Source: Euphorbia lathyris (lineage: Eukaryota > Streptophyta > Magnoliopsida > Malpighiales > Euphorbiaceae). From it: a DNA stretch of 64,000 bases. Positions 1-12,600 of the stretch are shown here, piece by piece; within the stretch, counting starts at the first letter, position 1; each line of letters begins with the position of its first letter. Both the position numbers and the translations under genes were made by a program. The notes under the pieces were generated by a model that saw only the letters and a program-made list of their open reading frames with translations, had not been told where the DNA came from and ran no database searches. The stretch covers positions 14,645,001 to 14,709,000 of the forward strand of contig NC_088913.1 of assembly GCF_963576675.1 (NCBI RefSeq), given 5' to 3'.

Positions 1-1050
1 GGCTCTAGACTAGCGTATCCGACATGGAAAATGCATATGCGACTTATCGCAATGTACGACTTTGACAATACCCGGATGTACGCGGTGCACGGCGGCACAT
101 CGAGTACACGTCTTGACTAGCGTATAGCTGACGTGATGGAGACGCATAGGACACTCCACGATATGGAAGATGGGATGGGGTAAGGACGTATGGGCTACGT
201 CACAGCCTAAATGGTATGCCTTTCGTCTAACGTACATAACATGGTGAACAAGCACCTGATATGCCCTGACATATGGGGCATGCAACTCATGCCCCTTGCT
301 TGGCGCAAGGAATGAGGCGAAGATGTACATGATGCGTTATGACACACATGGTACCCCTTCTGACCGGTGTGTAATGATGTGGTAGAGACACAAGGAATGG
401 ATCATAATATACGAGGCACAACAGGGGAAGGACATGTGGTATACGTCATAGCATAACGGGTACGCCCCTTGATCGGTGTCTGAATGATTAATGGAAAATG
501 CATGGGGGTGCGTTACGTCCTCAGGGGTACGACAAAGTAAAGATGCAAGGAATACATCACCACATGACAGGTGGGACTCCTGACGGGTGGACGCGTGATG
601 ACATGACACAACAAGGACATAGGGGATACGTCACGAGAGAACAGTACGCCTATTGACAGGGTAAGGACATATTGGAGGTGCCGTGACATACGGGGTATGC
701 CAAAACCAAGGCGTAGGGGATACGCTATGACATAATGGTTGTACCTTCTGACTGGTGCCTACGATACTGGAAAAATGTACGAGGTACGCTACCATACACA
801 TAGTATGCTAAGGCGAAGACGCATAGGATACGTCACGACATAATGGACATGCCTCCTAGCTAGCATACAAACGACACGGTGAAGACGCGCGAGACGTGCC
901 AAGGACGCATAGGATGCGTCCCAACACATAGGTACGACAAGGCAAAGATGTATGGGATACGGTACGACATAACTAGTATGCCTCTTGAATGACACGCGAC
1001 GCTGGGGTCGACTCTTTCTCACTTTCCTAATAAACACGTCCTAAATCTAC
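1..1050. repeat. Degenerate tandem array, unit about 105 bp, inside Tat element B
   Basis: The block 'GGGATACGTCACGACATAATGG' followed by 'TACGCCTCTTGACTGG' recurs in degraded form about every 75-140 bp, most often 105-110 bp. Related copies of the 'gcctcttgactgg' part lie near 4, 107, 212, 350, 461, 571, 643, 738, 847 and 973. Units are strongly diverged. The long minus-strand open frames here are by-products of the repeat and resemble no protein. The array occupies the place where gag follows the leader in sister element A, so B either carries an insertion or lacks gag. It continues beyond the left edge. Confidence 0.6.
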
Positions 1051-1270
1051 GAAACCTAGAATGGCTGCACGCAATGCGGTTAGCATGCAACGCTCTATAT
1101 GGTATGATTGCAATGATTCGTTAAGCATAGAACGCATTATAACTTAAATCTGACTCGACTGATGTACAACAAGATATAAATCTATACAAACAAACTAGTT
1201 AGCGAAGATCGTACATAATGCGTAAGTAGATCGCAATAAGAGAAAGAAAACGTTAGATAACAATCACAAT
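1051..1270. other. Spacer between tandem array and Tat leader of element B
   Basis: About 220 bp with no supported feature. Similarity to element A fades out near 1225-1270; further left the two copies share nothing obvious. Confidence 0.4.
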
Positions 1271-3088
1271 CATCACATCATCTCTCTTCCATCCTTATTT
1301 CTCCACACACTCGTTGGTCCAAGTCTCTTTCCTAGGATTTTGGTATGGGCTCACACCATGGTCCAGAGGACGCGTGATGCCATCGATTATTGCGGAAAAG
1401 TAAATCATCCATCAGACAATACAGTTCATTTTGACGTATCCACGTTCAGTGACTTAAGAAATCGACCAAATTGGATTGTCCTTTCAGAATAACTCGTCTT
1501 TCGTCCTTTTGCGAGACGCATTAATTCGGGTTTCGACTCCCTTTGAGCGCATCTCGGTTTTTAGACGTGGTTCGAGTTGTTCTTTTCAGTCCAATCGTTC
1601 GTTATCGTCTATGATTCGTTCCCTTTTTATTCACATGGATTCGTATTTTTGGATTACAACGGGATCCTTTTGGATCTATCGAGAGACGTAACCATGCGTT
1701 TATTTAGTGATAGAATCACTTTTGGATTTTATTTTAGGGAACGGATTCATCGCGTAACGTGTTTGTTTTTAGCGTCGAGAATTCGTTTGCTCATTTTGTT
1801 ACGTGAAAAGATGGTGAGTCTTATTTGAGCGCACGATAATCTTTCGGCTAACAACAATACTTTATCCTTTCCAATCTACGGGATACGTCACCTTAGCGTG
1901 GTTATAGAAAATCAACGTTTCGTTGGATCGCGTGTTTATTCGAGGCGAGGATATCACCGTTCTCTTTCCTTTAGGCACGAATTTAAGCAAACACGTACAT
2001 CGGGCCATATTTCTTGCAGTTTTGGTAACGGTCGAAATGATCGAGTCGTTAGTCAAAACCCGCAGTCTCGTCCATATGGCGCAATTATACGGTTTGACTC
2101 AATTCGGCTTCGAAATTTTAAACGGGGTATATATTCGTTCGAGACACGTATTCAATGGTATTGGTTTATTTTCTTTAACTACCCTCGGGATTGATATATA
2201 TCGTAGATTCGGAATGAATTTTGGTCGTTTAGTTCATTTTTCTTTTCTTTTATCTTCTTAGTCATCTGTACGGACACATCCATTTCTCTTAAGAACAACT
2301 CGAGGTGTAACGTAAAAGCTTGTCTTTTATTCGGAAGGGACGGGCTACTTGTGCGAAACTTTTTACGTTACAACAGGGTTGTTCGAAACAGAAATGTTCT
2401 TTGTTTTCGTTTCGTCATGATTTCGTTTCATCCCAATTTATTTAAAGAATGTGAATAACGGCTACTGTTAATACAGTCTTTTGTATCGAAATGTAATTAT
2501 CCTTAATACCAAACCGATTCATACTAATACGTGCTTACGTCATAACGCATTTCCTGAACACGTGCCTTCGTCGGGACACCGAAAGGGACAAGGCGGGTCG
2601 CACGTGTTCATTCATGCGAGATGACTAAGTCGTCTTTAGTTCAAATCGTTTCGATATTTTAGGGTAATTAGTATGTCGATTCATGAGTATATATTAACGC
2701 ATCGTCTCATTTTCTTTACATAATTTAGGATCAGACACGTATCATGGCGGTTTGAAAACACGAACCGATTCATTTATCACATCAAAAATAGTAACGGGTA
2801 ATCCTATGGAAGCTTCTAAGGCTATTATATGTTGACACGGCTGACCGCGGGACCTCACAGGACCGCACAGATTCGCCCCTAACGAATGGATGGGGACCCT
2901 CTGGCGCCTTACTGTAAGGGGGAACTTACGCTAGCCTCTTTCGAGCGACGAATGGACTCTCGTTAGAGGTTTCGCGGAAATTACCCAAAGGATTTGCAAT
3001 AATGCACATGTATGCATACGAAAAGAAGTAAAACGATCCGTCCCCGTTAAGGGCTTAATACACGCCTTCCGGAATCAAATTTCTCGCT
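1271..3088 (-). other. Long untranslated leader of Tat element B
   Basis: About 1.8 kb between primer site and expected gag position, clearly homologous to 14130-15965 in element A. Short frames (for example 1898-2194 on +) are not kept in A, so it looks non-coding. Tat/Ogre elements often have long or coding 5' regions; here I see only sequence conservation and no conserved frame. Confidence 0.65.
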
Positions 3089-3106
3089 TCCCCAGCAGAG
3101 TCGCCA
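3089..3106 (-). other. Primer binding site, tRNA-Arg type (element B)
   Basis: Minus strand reads TGGCGACTCTGCTGGGGA two bases after the LTR end. A site of this type is known from Tat/Ogre elements and is assigned there to tRNA-Arg; the assignment is from family knowledge. Confidence 0.8.
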
Positions 3107-3675
3107 CTTGTTAGATGAGGTGTCGCGGCCTAATCTCCCGAGCGGACCGGGGGGTGGACAACCTCTTGGCGACGTAAGCGGTGATTGGCGCCGAAAGTAA
3201 CCAATCGTGGAATCAAGCTGCTCGGCAGGACCGGAGCTCGGAGATATGGAAGAGTCGCCACCCACGAATGGGAAAATGAACACCGATCCCTTGCGGGAGA
3301 CCGGTGTGGGTTCGAGAAACTTAGGTACGAGCCGAGAAGGCTAGCTCTTTTCCGGAGAAAGACTACTAGGCATCCCGACATCGCCCGGTTATGAACCACC
3401 GGCCTCCTACTCAGCATGTTAGGCGATAACGGAGTAATCGTATACTTCTTTAAGTTTAAAATTCATTTGAAACCCTTTTCTTTCTCTTTTTAGAAACCGT
3501 TTTGAGCATATGATATTGAAAAGCCACATCAGTAAAGAATCACCCATTTATGTTTATACATACACAGAGAGGGGGAAGAAAGAAGTGATTTATTTACAAC
3601 CGTATTAAATACTATATCGTGTGTTTATTCTACACTAACTTATTTCACAAAAACGGATTTATTTACATGGTTCGC

Positions 3676-3935
3676 ACCTTAATCGCCGTTGGAACGATTC
3701 AGGTGTGTTTTAAAACCCTGTTTGATGAAGTTTACCCGAATCGCCGTTGGAACGACTCGAGTATTTGAAAACGTTTGAGATAAAAAAACCTTTTAATGAG
3801 AAAACATGGTTAAACATACAAGTCAATTTTATTTTGTACAAATTCATTAAGAAAGCGATTCAAAATCTCCATTATTAACAAAGAAAACGATTTTGATTAC
3901 AATGTTCGCTTAATCCGTCGTTGGAACGGACTAAG
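3676..3935 (-). other. Three stem-loops with a shared loop in R/U5 of LTR B
   Basis: Stem-loops at 3676-3704, about 3737-3759 and 3909-3935. Each has loop CCGTTGGAA or TCGTTGGAA (plus strand) closed by different stems. Equivalent triplets are at about 16567, 16624 and 16789 in LTR A and about 49950, 50020 and 50190 in LTR C. The function is unknown; they would lie in the transcribed RNA. Confidence 0.6.
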
Positions 3936-4743
3936 GTTTTAAAACGTGGTGTTTTGAAGACGATTTGAAATATCAACAAAAATGACTCTATTTATCTACA
4001 TTAGAAATCTAAGAAAGCTCATTAGCTTAAATAATTTAATTGAAAACTCTCTTTTTGTGATTTATTTTCCCCACTTATTTAATGGACTCTCTAACTATTA
4101 TAATTACAATAAGACACTTATTTAAAGCAAGATTTATAATCAAACAAGGTCCATTTGAGACATGGACCCATGAATGGGCCCAAAAGAATAGAGAAAATAA
4201 TTTAGACATATATATATACAAGTAAATCAAAAAGGAAGATATGAAAACCCAAAAATTAATATAAGAGGAACTTTATGTATATGGAAATAATAGGTACTAT
4301 ATACTTATACTTTAAAAATGCTAAAACAATAAGTAAATCTTATGGATAAGAAAATAATATTTACCCAAAAATAACTTCCTTCAATAATTAACAAAATAAC
4401 CCAAATGTTCCCAAAACTATACATATATATACATAATTAATATAGTTTAAATATCAAAAATGACATATACTAATATCCATCCATTATTTCTCAAAATATC
4501 AAATAACTAATATTTAAACATACCCTAAATTAAAAAAAAGGAAATACTTATATATATATATTTATACTTATATTGTAAAATAAAATAAAAATAATATACC
4601 AATATTCTAAAATAAATATATATACTAAACTTCTAAAATAATTTGAAAAACATGTATTACATAATCATATATATATACTAGGGATTAAAAGTCTAAAAGT
4701 TAAGAAAAAGGGACCGAAATGATATTTTTTACATTTTGGCAGA

Positions 4744-4770
4744 TTTACCGACGGAAAATCCGTCGGTAAA
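4744..4770. other. Inverted repeat in LTR B
   Basis: Twelve-base arms TTTACCGACGGA / TCCGTCGGTAAA around a 3-base centre. The arms are perfect here and degraded in LTR A (near 17627) and LTR C (near 51010). Confidence 0.6.
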
Positions 4771-5461
4771 CAGCATTTAGTGACAGAATTGACAAATTAC
4801 AGAAGCACTCCAATATTTTCCAGATTTATTCAAAAGCTTTAAATTAAATCTAATTCAATCTTTTTGGACTTCCGAACTACCAAAGATGGATCATAGTCGA
4901 AAACGGAAGTTCCTAAAACGATGTTTTTATTTTAAAACGTTATTTGGAAACCTCTTTTAAATTAAATTAAAAAAAAACTTATAATTACAACATTTTCGAT
5001 ACCCGAACTACTTTTTTATCGGATCACGGTTCATATTGGGATATCCAAAACGAGGTTTTTATTTTAAAACAAAACCGAATTTTATTTAATACGAAACGAA
5101 AATTAAATAAATACGCTAACTAAATAAAACGTGACAAAATAAATAAATAACTAAAGGAATGAGAACTATAGCATAAAAAAAATAAATAGAAGGAGAGAAT
5201 AAATTAAATAAAATAAAGAGTCTAGTCCTCGGATAATACCTTTGATTCGGTATCTGACAGTCGAAGCCGATTGATTCCACGAACCGCGAGCTCCCGATTT
5301 TAATAAAAATTTAGTAAAAATTGAACTTAGGAAATTCGGAATTTTTGAGAAAAAAAATATTTTTCTCAAAAAAATCCACTCTCTCTCTCTAAAAATGTTT
5401 AGAGTGAGAAAGTTTTTCCTCCCCAAAAAAAGGCCCCCCTTTCACCTTGGGATCCGTGCCC

Positions 5462-5468
5462 TTATATA
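5462..5468 (-). promoter_or_regulatory. TATA box of LTR B
   Basis: Minus strand CCTATATAAG directly downstream of the palindrome array. The same position holds CCTATAAAAGG in LTR A and CCTATATAAGG in LTR C, supporting it as the LTR promoter. Confidence 0.7.
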
Positions 5469-5487
5469 GGGAAACGGATCCCGGAAC

Positions 5488-5746
5488 AATGGGCGACGCC
5501 CAAAAAAAATTGGGCGTCGCCCATTGTGGTTGGGCGGCCGCCCAACATGAGTTGGGGCGGCCGCCCAACCATGTTGGGCGAGCGCCCAACGCGAGGTTGG
5601 GCGCCCGCGCCCAATCCTCGTCGGGCGTCCGCCCGACGCGTTGGGCGTTCGCCCGACGAGGTTGGGTGCCCGCGCCCAATCCTCGTCGGGCGTCCGCCCG
5701 ACGCATTGGCCGTTCGCCCGACGTGGTTGGGTGCCCGCCCGGCGAC
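5488..5746. repeat. GC-rich palindrome array in U3 of LTR B
   Basis: Repeated units of the form GTTGGGCG-n-CGCCCAAC, each close to a perfect palindrome, spaced about 20-28 bp. A 66-bp segment of the array is itself duplicated (about 5592-5657 and 5658-5723). It lies immediately upstream of the TATA box. Confidence 0.85.
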
Positions 5747-6160
5747 CCTCGGGGCGTGCCCCGCGCCGTCGGACGCGTGCACTCCGTGGCCGCCGAGCGC
5801 GCGTTCCGCGCAGCCAGACGCTCGCACGTCGCAGCCGCCGAACGCGCGCCTCACGCTGCCAGGCACGTGCGCTCAACGGCCCATGAGGGCGCGCACCGCC
5901 AGCGGTCCCAGGCATTGCTCGGACGTCGAGAGCGTACCACTCGCGGTGTGTTCGACGGACGCCGCGCGCACGTCTCGAGCCGTCAAGCGGGCGTTCGACC
6001 ATCGTCGTCCGCGTGCGGGATGCCGTTGTGTGCCCGCGCCGTGCCGTTAATTTTCCTCTGCTTATTATTCTTTATATATTTTTCAAAACTTCCGGAATCA
6101 ATCGCTTCGACCGTCTTGTTTTCAGGTTTTCGTCACAGGTCCTCCGACTCGGTGTCTACA

Positions 6161-6215
6161 GCGGGCGTCACGTTTGAGGGATTTTGAGGACTACTGGGAT
6201 ATCCCTCCTTATTAG
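6161..6215 (+). pseudogene. Last-exon remnant of the opposite-strand PMD-like gene in element A
   Basis: 6161-6215 matches 56290-56344 of element C, the end of the last exon including its TAG stop, with a few substitutions. This shows that A also carried the opposite-strand gene and that B landed in its final exon. Confidence 0.7.
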
Positions 6216-6669
6216 GCTTTATGGCTTTGTAGTAGTTTTTTATTAGGATTACCCCGATGTATATCTGATGTATAGGGAGCGGGGTGGATAGCATGTAGGC
6301 TTTTTATTGTGAAAAGTAAGGTAGGAAATGTATAACTCATGATTCATATTACCATGCATTCAGTAGATTATGATGATTCCAATCATTCTCGTCAAATATA
6401 TTCATGCCTTTATTTATTTACAAACAACAGAATACTTAGCCTCTTATACATTGTTTTTGTAATTGCTCAAGTTATAACTACTGTTACCAGGACCCGCCTT
6501 TCGGTTTTCGGATCCCGGCGATTTTTCTCCTCTCCTTTTACTATCCCGGAATTTTCAAATGAGTGCCCTTTCGGGTTTTCACCCACTGGGATGTCCCTTA
6601 TTGTTGCATAGGCCGCCCTTTACGGGTTTTCAACCTATCGGGAATTTTTCTTTCTTTTTTTTTTTTTTT
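6216..6669. other. 3' region of element A between converging genes, with short repeats and poly(A)
   Basis: Homologous to 56345-56797. Three degenerate copies of a unit containing 'CCCTTTCGGGTTTTC' lie at about 6493, 6562 and 6614. A homopurine run (plus T about 6655-6671) lies at the pol stop codon. No coding sequence is supported. It would be the shared 3' UTR of pol (-) and the PMD-like gene (+). Confidence 0.5.
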
Positions 6670-9600
6670 TTACGAAAAGTATTTCTTAAGCCTATCCAGG
6701 TTGGTAGGTTCGGAGAATTCCATGCCGTCCATAGTAGTTAACTTCACCGCTCCTTTGCTTAGTATCTTCTTCACGAAGAATGGCCCTTCCCAGTTAGGCT
6801 TAAACTTGCCCCTAGGGTCGGTGTGCGTCACACGGATCTGTTTCAGCACCATGTCCCCCTCTTTGATAGGGCTGGCCTTGACCTTTTTGTTGAAGTCTCG
6901 GGCCATCCTTCTCTGATATAGCTGCACATGGTAAAGGGCTTCCATCCTTTTCTCGTCAACCAAAGCCAACTGCTCATATCGCTTCTTCACCCATTCCGTC
7001 TCGGGAATCTCTGCTTCCACTGCGATTCTCAATGATCGCTTTTCGATCTCAATCGGGAGGACTGCTTCTATTCCGTATACCAAGGAGAATGGCGTTGCCC
7101 CAGTTGAGGTTCTAACTGTCGTGCGATAAGCCCATAACGCGAGTGGGAGCTGCTCATGCCAATTCCGATGTGATTCCACCGTTTTTATGAGAATTCTCTT
7201 AAGGTTCTTATTAGCTGCTTCTACTGCCCCATTAGCTTGTGGACGGTACGGAGAAGACTTGTGATGTTCAATGCCATATTCTCGGAAGAGACTTCTTACT
7301 TCCCCCTGAAACTGGACCCCATTATCCGTAATCATGTGATGAGGCACTCCGAACCTGGTGATCAAGTGTTTCTCAATGAACTTTCTCATCTGCTTGGATC
7401 CCAATTTGCTAAACGACTCTGCCTTACCCATTTGGTGAAGTAATCGATGGCGACTACAATAAACTTGTGCCCATTTGAAGCATTAGGCCTTACCTCCCCA
7501 ATAATGTCAATGCCCCAAGCAGCGAATGGCCAAATAGGTGCCAACACATGCAATTCCATGGCCGGTAGATGACTATAATCCCCATGGATTTGACAATCGT
7601 GACATTTCTTCGCATATTCGTTACAATCTCTTTCCATGGTGAGCCAGTAGAAGCCTTGCCTTATGATTTTCTTTGCTAACACCGCTCCTCCCATATGGGC
7701 CCCACAAATTCCCGAGTGTACTGATTCCATTGCCTCGCGGGCTTCTCCCGCATCCAAGCATCTCAATTGTAACCCATCGATGTGCCTTTTGTAAAGCAAG
7801 TCGTTGTGGATGACGAACTGCTGAGCTAACCTTCTAATCACAGCTTGATCCCTAAGTTCTGACTCTGCCGGGTATGTTCCACTTTTCATAAAGTTCGCGA
7901 TATCGAAATACCACGGCTTATCATCTGCCCCTAATATCATTACGTCTTCGTAGCATGGTTTGTGAGATCTCTTCAATACCAACGGCTTCGAGGCAAGGTT
8001 TCGAGGGTTGTCCCAAACTGACACTAAAGTGGCTAAAGCGTCCGCAGCCTGGTTCTGTGCTTGAGGGATATGATAAAAACGACATTCCTTGAATCTTTGT
8101 GCCAACCCTTCTAGCTGGTCTAGGTATAGACGCAACCTTTCTTCCCTCACTTCCCAGTTTCCCTGCGCTTGTTCGATAATCAGTTTTGAGTCGCCCCAAA
8201 TTTCAACATATGATGCTCCCAGTGCTGCTAATGACTCCAACCCATAGATGCACGCTTCATATTCGGCCATATTATTAGTGAGAGGGAAGGATAGCTTCTT
8301 TGCCATCGGGATCCTTTCTCCCTCTGGTGAGATAAGTAATACCCCTACTCCGGCTCCATTCGAATTAACTGCTCCATCAAAGAACATTTTCCATGGTATA
8401 ACTTCTATTGCGTTCAAATGCTCATCGGGGAAATCATAGTTTATCTCTTCTTCTTCTGCGCTCAGGGGTTGGTTGGCCAGAAATTCTGCTACGGCCCTCC
8501 CCTTGATAACCTTCTTCGTTATGTATTCAATATCAAACTCGGACAAAAGCAACAACCATCGGGCTAGCTTCCCTGTTAGAGACGGAGTTCGGTACAGATA
8601 CTTCACGGGGTCCATCCAGAAAATAATGATCACTTTGTAAGATTGAAAATAGTGCCGTAGTTTCTTTGTTAGCCATACTACTGCTACGCACGTCTTTTCG
8701 ATCATGTTATACTTAAGCTCGTACTCCATGAACTTCTTACTCAGATAATATACCGCGTGCTCCACGCCCGTGTCCCCTTCTTGGGCCAGCATTGCCCCAA
8801 TGGATCGCTCATCGATTGCCACATAGAGGAGCAGCAGTTTTCCCAGTTTAGGCGGTCTCAGAATTGGCAGATTAGACAAGTAATCCCGGACTTCTCTAAG
8901 GCCTGCTGACACTTATCATTCCAAATCGTAGGTTGATCTTTCCGTAGCAACTTAAAGATCGGCTCGCAGATTGCAGTGAGTCTTGCTATGAACCGGCTGA
9001 TATACTAAACCTGCCCCAGAAACCCTCGCACTTCTTTCTCATTCTTTGGTGCCAGCATTTCTCGTATGGCCTTCACTTTATCGGGATCTACCTCAATTCC
9101 CTTGTTTTCGATTATATAGCCTAAGATTTTCCCCGATGAAACGCCGAAGAAGCACTTCTTCGGGTTTAACCTTAGTTTGAATTCTGCAATTCGGGCCAAA
9201 AACTTCTCGAGTGCAGCAAAATGCCCCTCTCTCGTCTCTGATTTGACCATCATGTCATCCACATAAACTTCTACCTCCTTGTGTATCATATCATGGAACA
9301 GTGCTGTAGCCATTCGCTGGTAAGTTGCCCCGACACTCTTCAAACCAAACGGCATTACCCTGTAGCAGTATGTTCCCCACTCAGTTGTGAACGAGGTTTT
9401 TGCTTTGTGTTTCTCGGCCATCTGAACTTGCATGTAGCCCATGAAACCATCCACATTCGTGTGTAAGACGCTCGATGATGCACTATCGATCAATACGTCA
9501 ATATGAGGCAATGCGAACTCATCTTTCGGGCATGCTTTGTTAAGATCTCTATAATCGATGCACATTCTTACTTTGCGTCCTTCTTTGCGATGGGCACCAC

Positions 9601-12600
9601 ATTTGCGACCCAAGGGGGATAGTCGATTACTTCGATGAACCCTGCTTCTAACTGCTTCTTCACTTCTTCTCTGATCTTATCTGCCCATTCTGGTCTCATG
9701 CATCGGAGCTTCTGTTTTACGGGCCTCGCCTCGGGATATATTGGAATGCGGTGAGTTACGATTGATTGATCAATTCCTGGCATGTCTTCGTATGTCCAAG
9801 CAAACACTATTTCGTATTTTTTTATTATTCTCTCAAATTCTTTACTCTCTTCAATAGTTAATTCTTGAGCAATTTGTATAAGTTTAGGATTTTCATCCGT
9901 GCCAAGATTGAAAGTTGACATTTCTATTGCATTGATTTCAAATGTAGGCATGTTATATGAATGAGAATGCATGGAATGATCACGATCAACATCAAGCAAG
10001 TAAGCAAAGTCAGAATTCATTTTATTGATAGTATTGGCGAGTACATCATCTGATTCAAATAAAGCCGTAATACAATTTTCATCATCGAGGTCCTCGGGTT
10101 TCTTATGAGCTTTGGAGGTACTAGGCTCATTCACCGCTCCTGCAGTTGCTTCAATAGTGATGACTTGCTCCTCGGCATTCAAGTCTAACATCATAATCTC
10201 CTCGACAAAGCAGCTCGCTTTTCCTTTGCCCCAGTCAGTAACATCATTGAAGATCTCAAAACCTGGCAGAATCTTTCCTTCGGTGCTAGTCCATGACTCG
10301 GGAGTCCCCGAATAAACCTTTCCGTGCCTCTCGTTCACAAAATACTTCCTTAGGCCCACCTTTCCTTCACCACTTGCGTTGGACGGACCTCTCTGTTCAT
10401 ATCCTAAACCCCTTCGGGTTTTCTGACTCTTGAAATTCGAAAATTCTGGCAACCCTTGATGGTGTGCTCCCCAAGCCCATACTGGGGATGAAACCCCCTT
10501 TCATCATTTTCACCACATAAGAGGTCATGCTAGACTCGTAAATCCCAGAAACTTGGAATCCGGAGAAAAGCTGAGGCTCAATTCCCAATGCCACCACCGA
10601 GCTTAATTTTTCTTCTCTGATCGTCACTATCTCCTCCCCGAAGGGGAACTTGATCATCTGATGGAGCGTGTAGGGCACACCTCCCAACTTGTGGAACCAT
10701 GGGCGTCCCAACAATACAGCAAAGGTTACCGGGATATCCAGCACCGTGAACTCAGTTTCTTCTTCATGCGGCCCCACTTTCAACTTGGCCTTAAAGACTC
10801 CTTCAATATGCCTACGGCTATCATCATAAGCCCTAATCACAGTTTTCGAGGCTGTCAAGTCTCCTCTTTCCACTCCCAACTTAGACAAGAGTTTCAACGG
10901 GCAGACATTAATAGCCGATCCATCATCGACCATCACACAGCTAGTCTTCTTCCCGTTGATTTCCGCTCGGATGTACAAAGGCTTATGGTGAGCCTTCCCT
11001 TCTTCTGGGAGATCCTCATCAGTAAACGTGATTTCAGTTTTCTTTCGAGCCATGATTGCCCCTACTAATGCTGCCGGTTCGGTATCGGTAGAAATAACCA
11101 AATTCTGCAGCTCTTTCATCAGGTTTTCACAGTGGTACTTGAAATGGCATAAAACTTCCCACACTGTGGACTTAGCTTGTGTCTTCTTCAACTGCTCAAG
11201 AACTTGGTCATCGGGCTTAGGAGCCGACCCTTCCCCTATCTCAGTCTCAACCATAGGTGCCTTTCCCTCGGCCACTCGTCCTGACCTTGTCATGACGGCG
11301 ATTTCTGGCTCATCATCCGATTCATCCCAAATATTGATAGGAATCCTCCGATTAGCATCTTCCTCGTCCGAGGAACTTTCCCAAATATCCACAATCATTA
11401 AATCCATAACGTGAGGAACGTTCGGATTCAAATAAAAAGGATCCGCTGATCCATACAAAGCCCAACCTATCAGATCATTGTAATCTCGGAGGGACACTCT
11501 GCTCATCCTTCTAGCTGCCAACGGAATAGCTCCTCTCTGTATGCACATAAGCTGCACCTTATCACTCATTGTTTCGTGACACTGTTCATACCGGTGCCTC
11601 TACCTCCTAGCATAATCCACGAATGGTTCCTCGGGGAATTGCCTGATCCTATCCAGATCTTCCAAGGATCCCGTCCCTGGAACATACATCTCATATCTCG
11701 CCACAAAAGCACTCCTAAGCGGTATCCAATGACCCATTTCCTCCTCTGATAGGCCTTGGTGCCACAACAAGGCTTCTCCTATTAAAGTTTCTAGGAAATG
11801 TTCATGTAATTCACATTGCGGGAATCCGGCGTCGTACATATGGTTGCGGAATAACCTCGCATGCTCAACAGGATCCTGGTATCCACCATACCTAGGCATT
11901 GCCAACACTGCCTCGGGCGTTTCATAAGAGGGGGAGTCCGGGGTTTGATCCGCCAACATCCATACCGTATACTCTTTGATAAACCTCTTCGTCATTGCCG
12001 CCCAATCGGTCTTAACATACATCGGAAGTGACATATACCACATCAACGACTCACCCATCAATGAATTACAGAACAAGTTGGTGATCTCTTCTTCCTTAAA
12101 ACCCAAGGGCGCCATGGCCGACAAGTAGAAATGAAGGTGTTCCATCGGATCTTTGTTGCCATTATACTTACTGACCCTCGGTAGCGGACGATTGATAGGT
12201 CCGATCTGCATCGCAAAGCGCTCTGCAGTCCTGTCCTCAGCTCTTTGATACTTTTCTAGAAATAGATCTGACAATTGATCCCAATCATACTTGCAAGAGT
12301 CGGGTAATGAGTGAAACCACCCCAAAGGCTCGCCTATCAGCGAATGGTGGAACCACTGAGCAATCTCATCCACCCCGAAGGATTCAACAAACATATCGCG
12401 CATATATTCACGCAACTGCACCTCGGGATTTCCCCCTCCACTAAACAGACCCAAATTAGGCACAATAGTTCGAGATGACCCTTCTCCGGTCTCTTCGGCA
12501 CTATCTTCATCATACGGTGCTCCACCATCCAATCCCTCTCCCATCGGTTCATCCTCTTGTTCCTCGCCAAGAAAGGACACATATAGACCATTTCCTACAT

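Larger units (their letters stand above)
1..6160 (-). mobile_element. Tat-lineage LTR retrotransposon B, 5' part, nested in element A
   Basis: Read on the minus strand: LTR (6160 to 3109), primer site (3106 to 3089), leader (3088 to about 1271), then a tandem array to the window edge. The LTR begins TGTAGACACC and ends in CA, as expected for a 5' LTR. The sequence right of 6160 belongs to the 3' region of sister element A, matching C near 56288, so B appears to have inserted there. The rest of B and its 3' LTR should lie left of the window. No gag frame follows the leader, so this copy may be non-autonomous. Confidence 0.7.
3109..6160 (-). repeat. 5' LTR of Tat element B (about 3.05 kb)
   Basis: Ends TGTTAGATG...GTGTCTACA on the plus strand, that is TGTAGACACC...CTAACA in element direction. 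It matches 15986-18994 and 49374-52253 along its length. In element direction: a U3 of about 690 bp with a CpG-rich block and palindrome array (5488-5746), a TATA box (5462-5468), then about 2.35 kb of R/U5 that is AT-rich and holds several stem-loops. The GC-rich open frames in U3 (5442-6187) come from the repeats and are not genes. Confidence 0.92.

Noticed and set aside
1898..2261. Overlapping frames of about 100 codons in the leader of B
   Set aside because: Not preserved in the matching leader of A, which has stops and indels there.
3109..6160. 3' LTR of element A
   Set aside because: No PPT lies to its right and a PBS lies to its left, so it is the 5' LTR of another element (B) inserted in A.
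5442..6187. Long open frames on both strands in GC-rich DNA (up to 246 codons)
   Set aside because: They lie in the LTR U3 palindrome and CpG block, have repetitive Pro/Arg/Gly composition, and are open in several frames at once. Same for 18284-19005 and 51647-52297.
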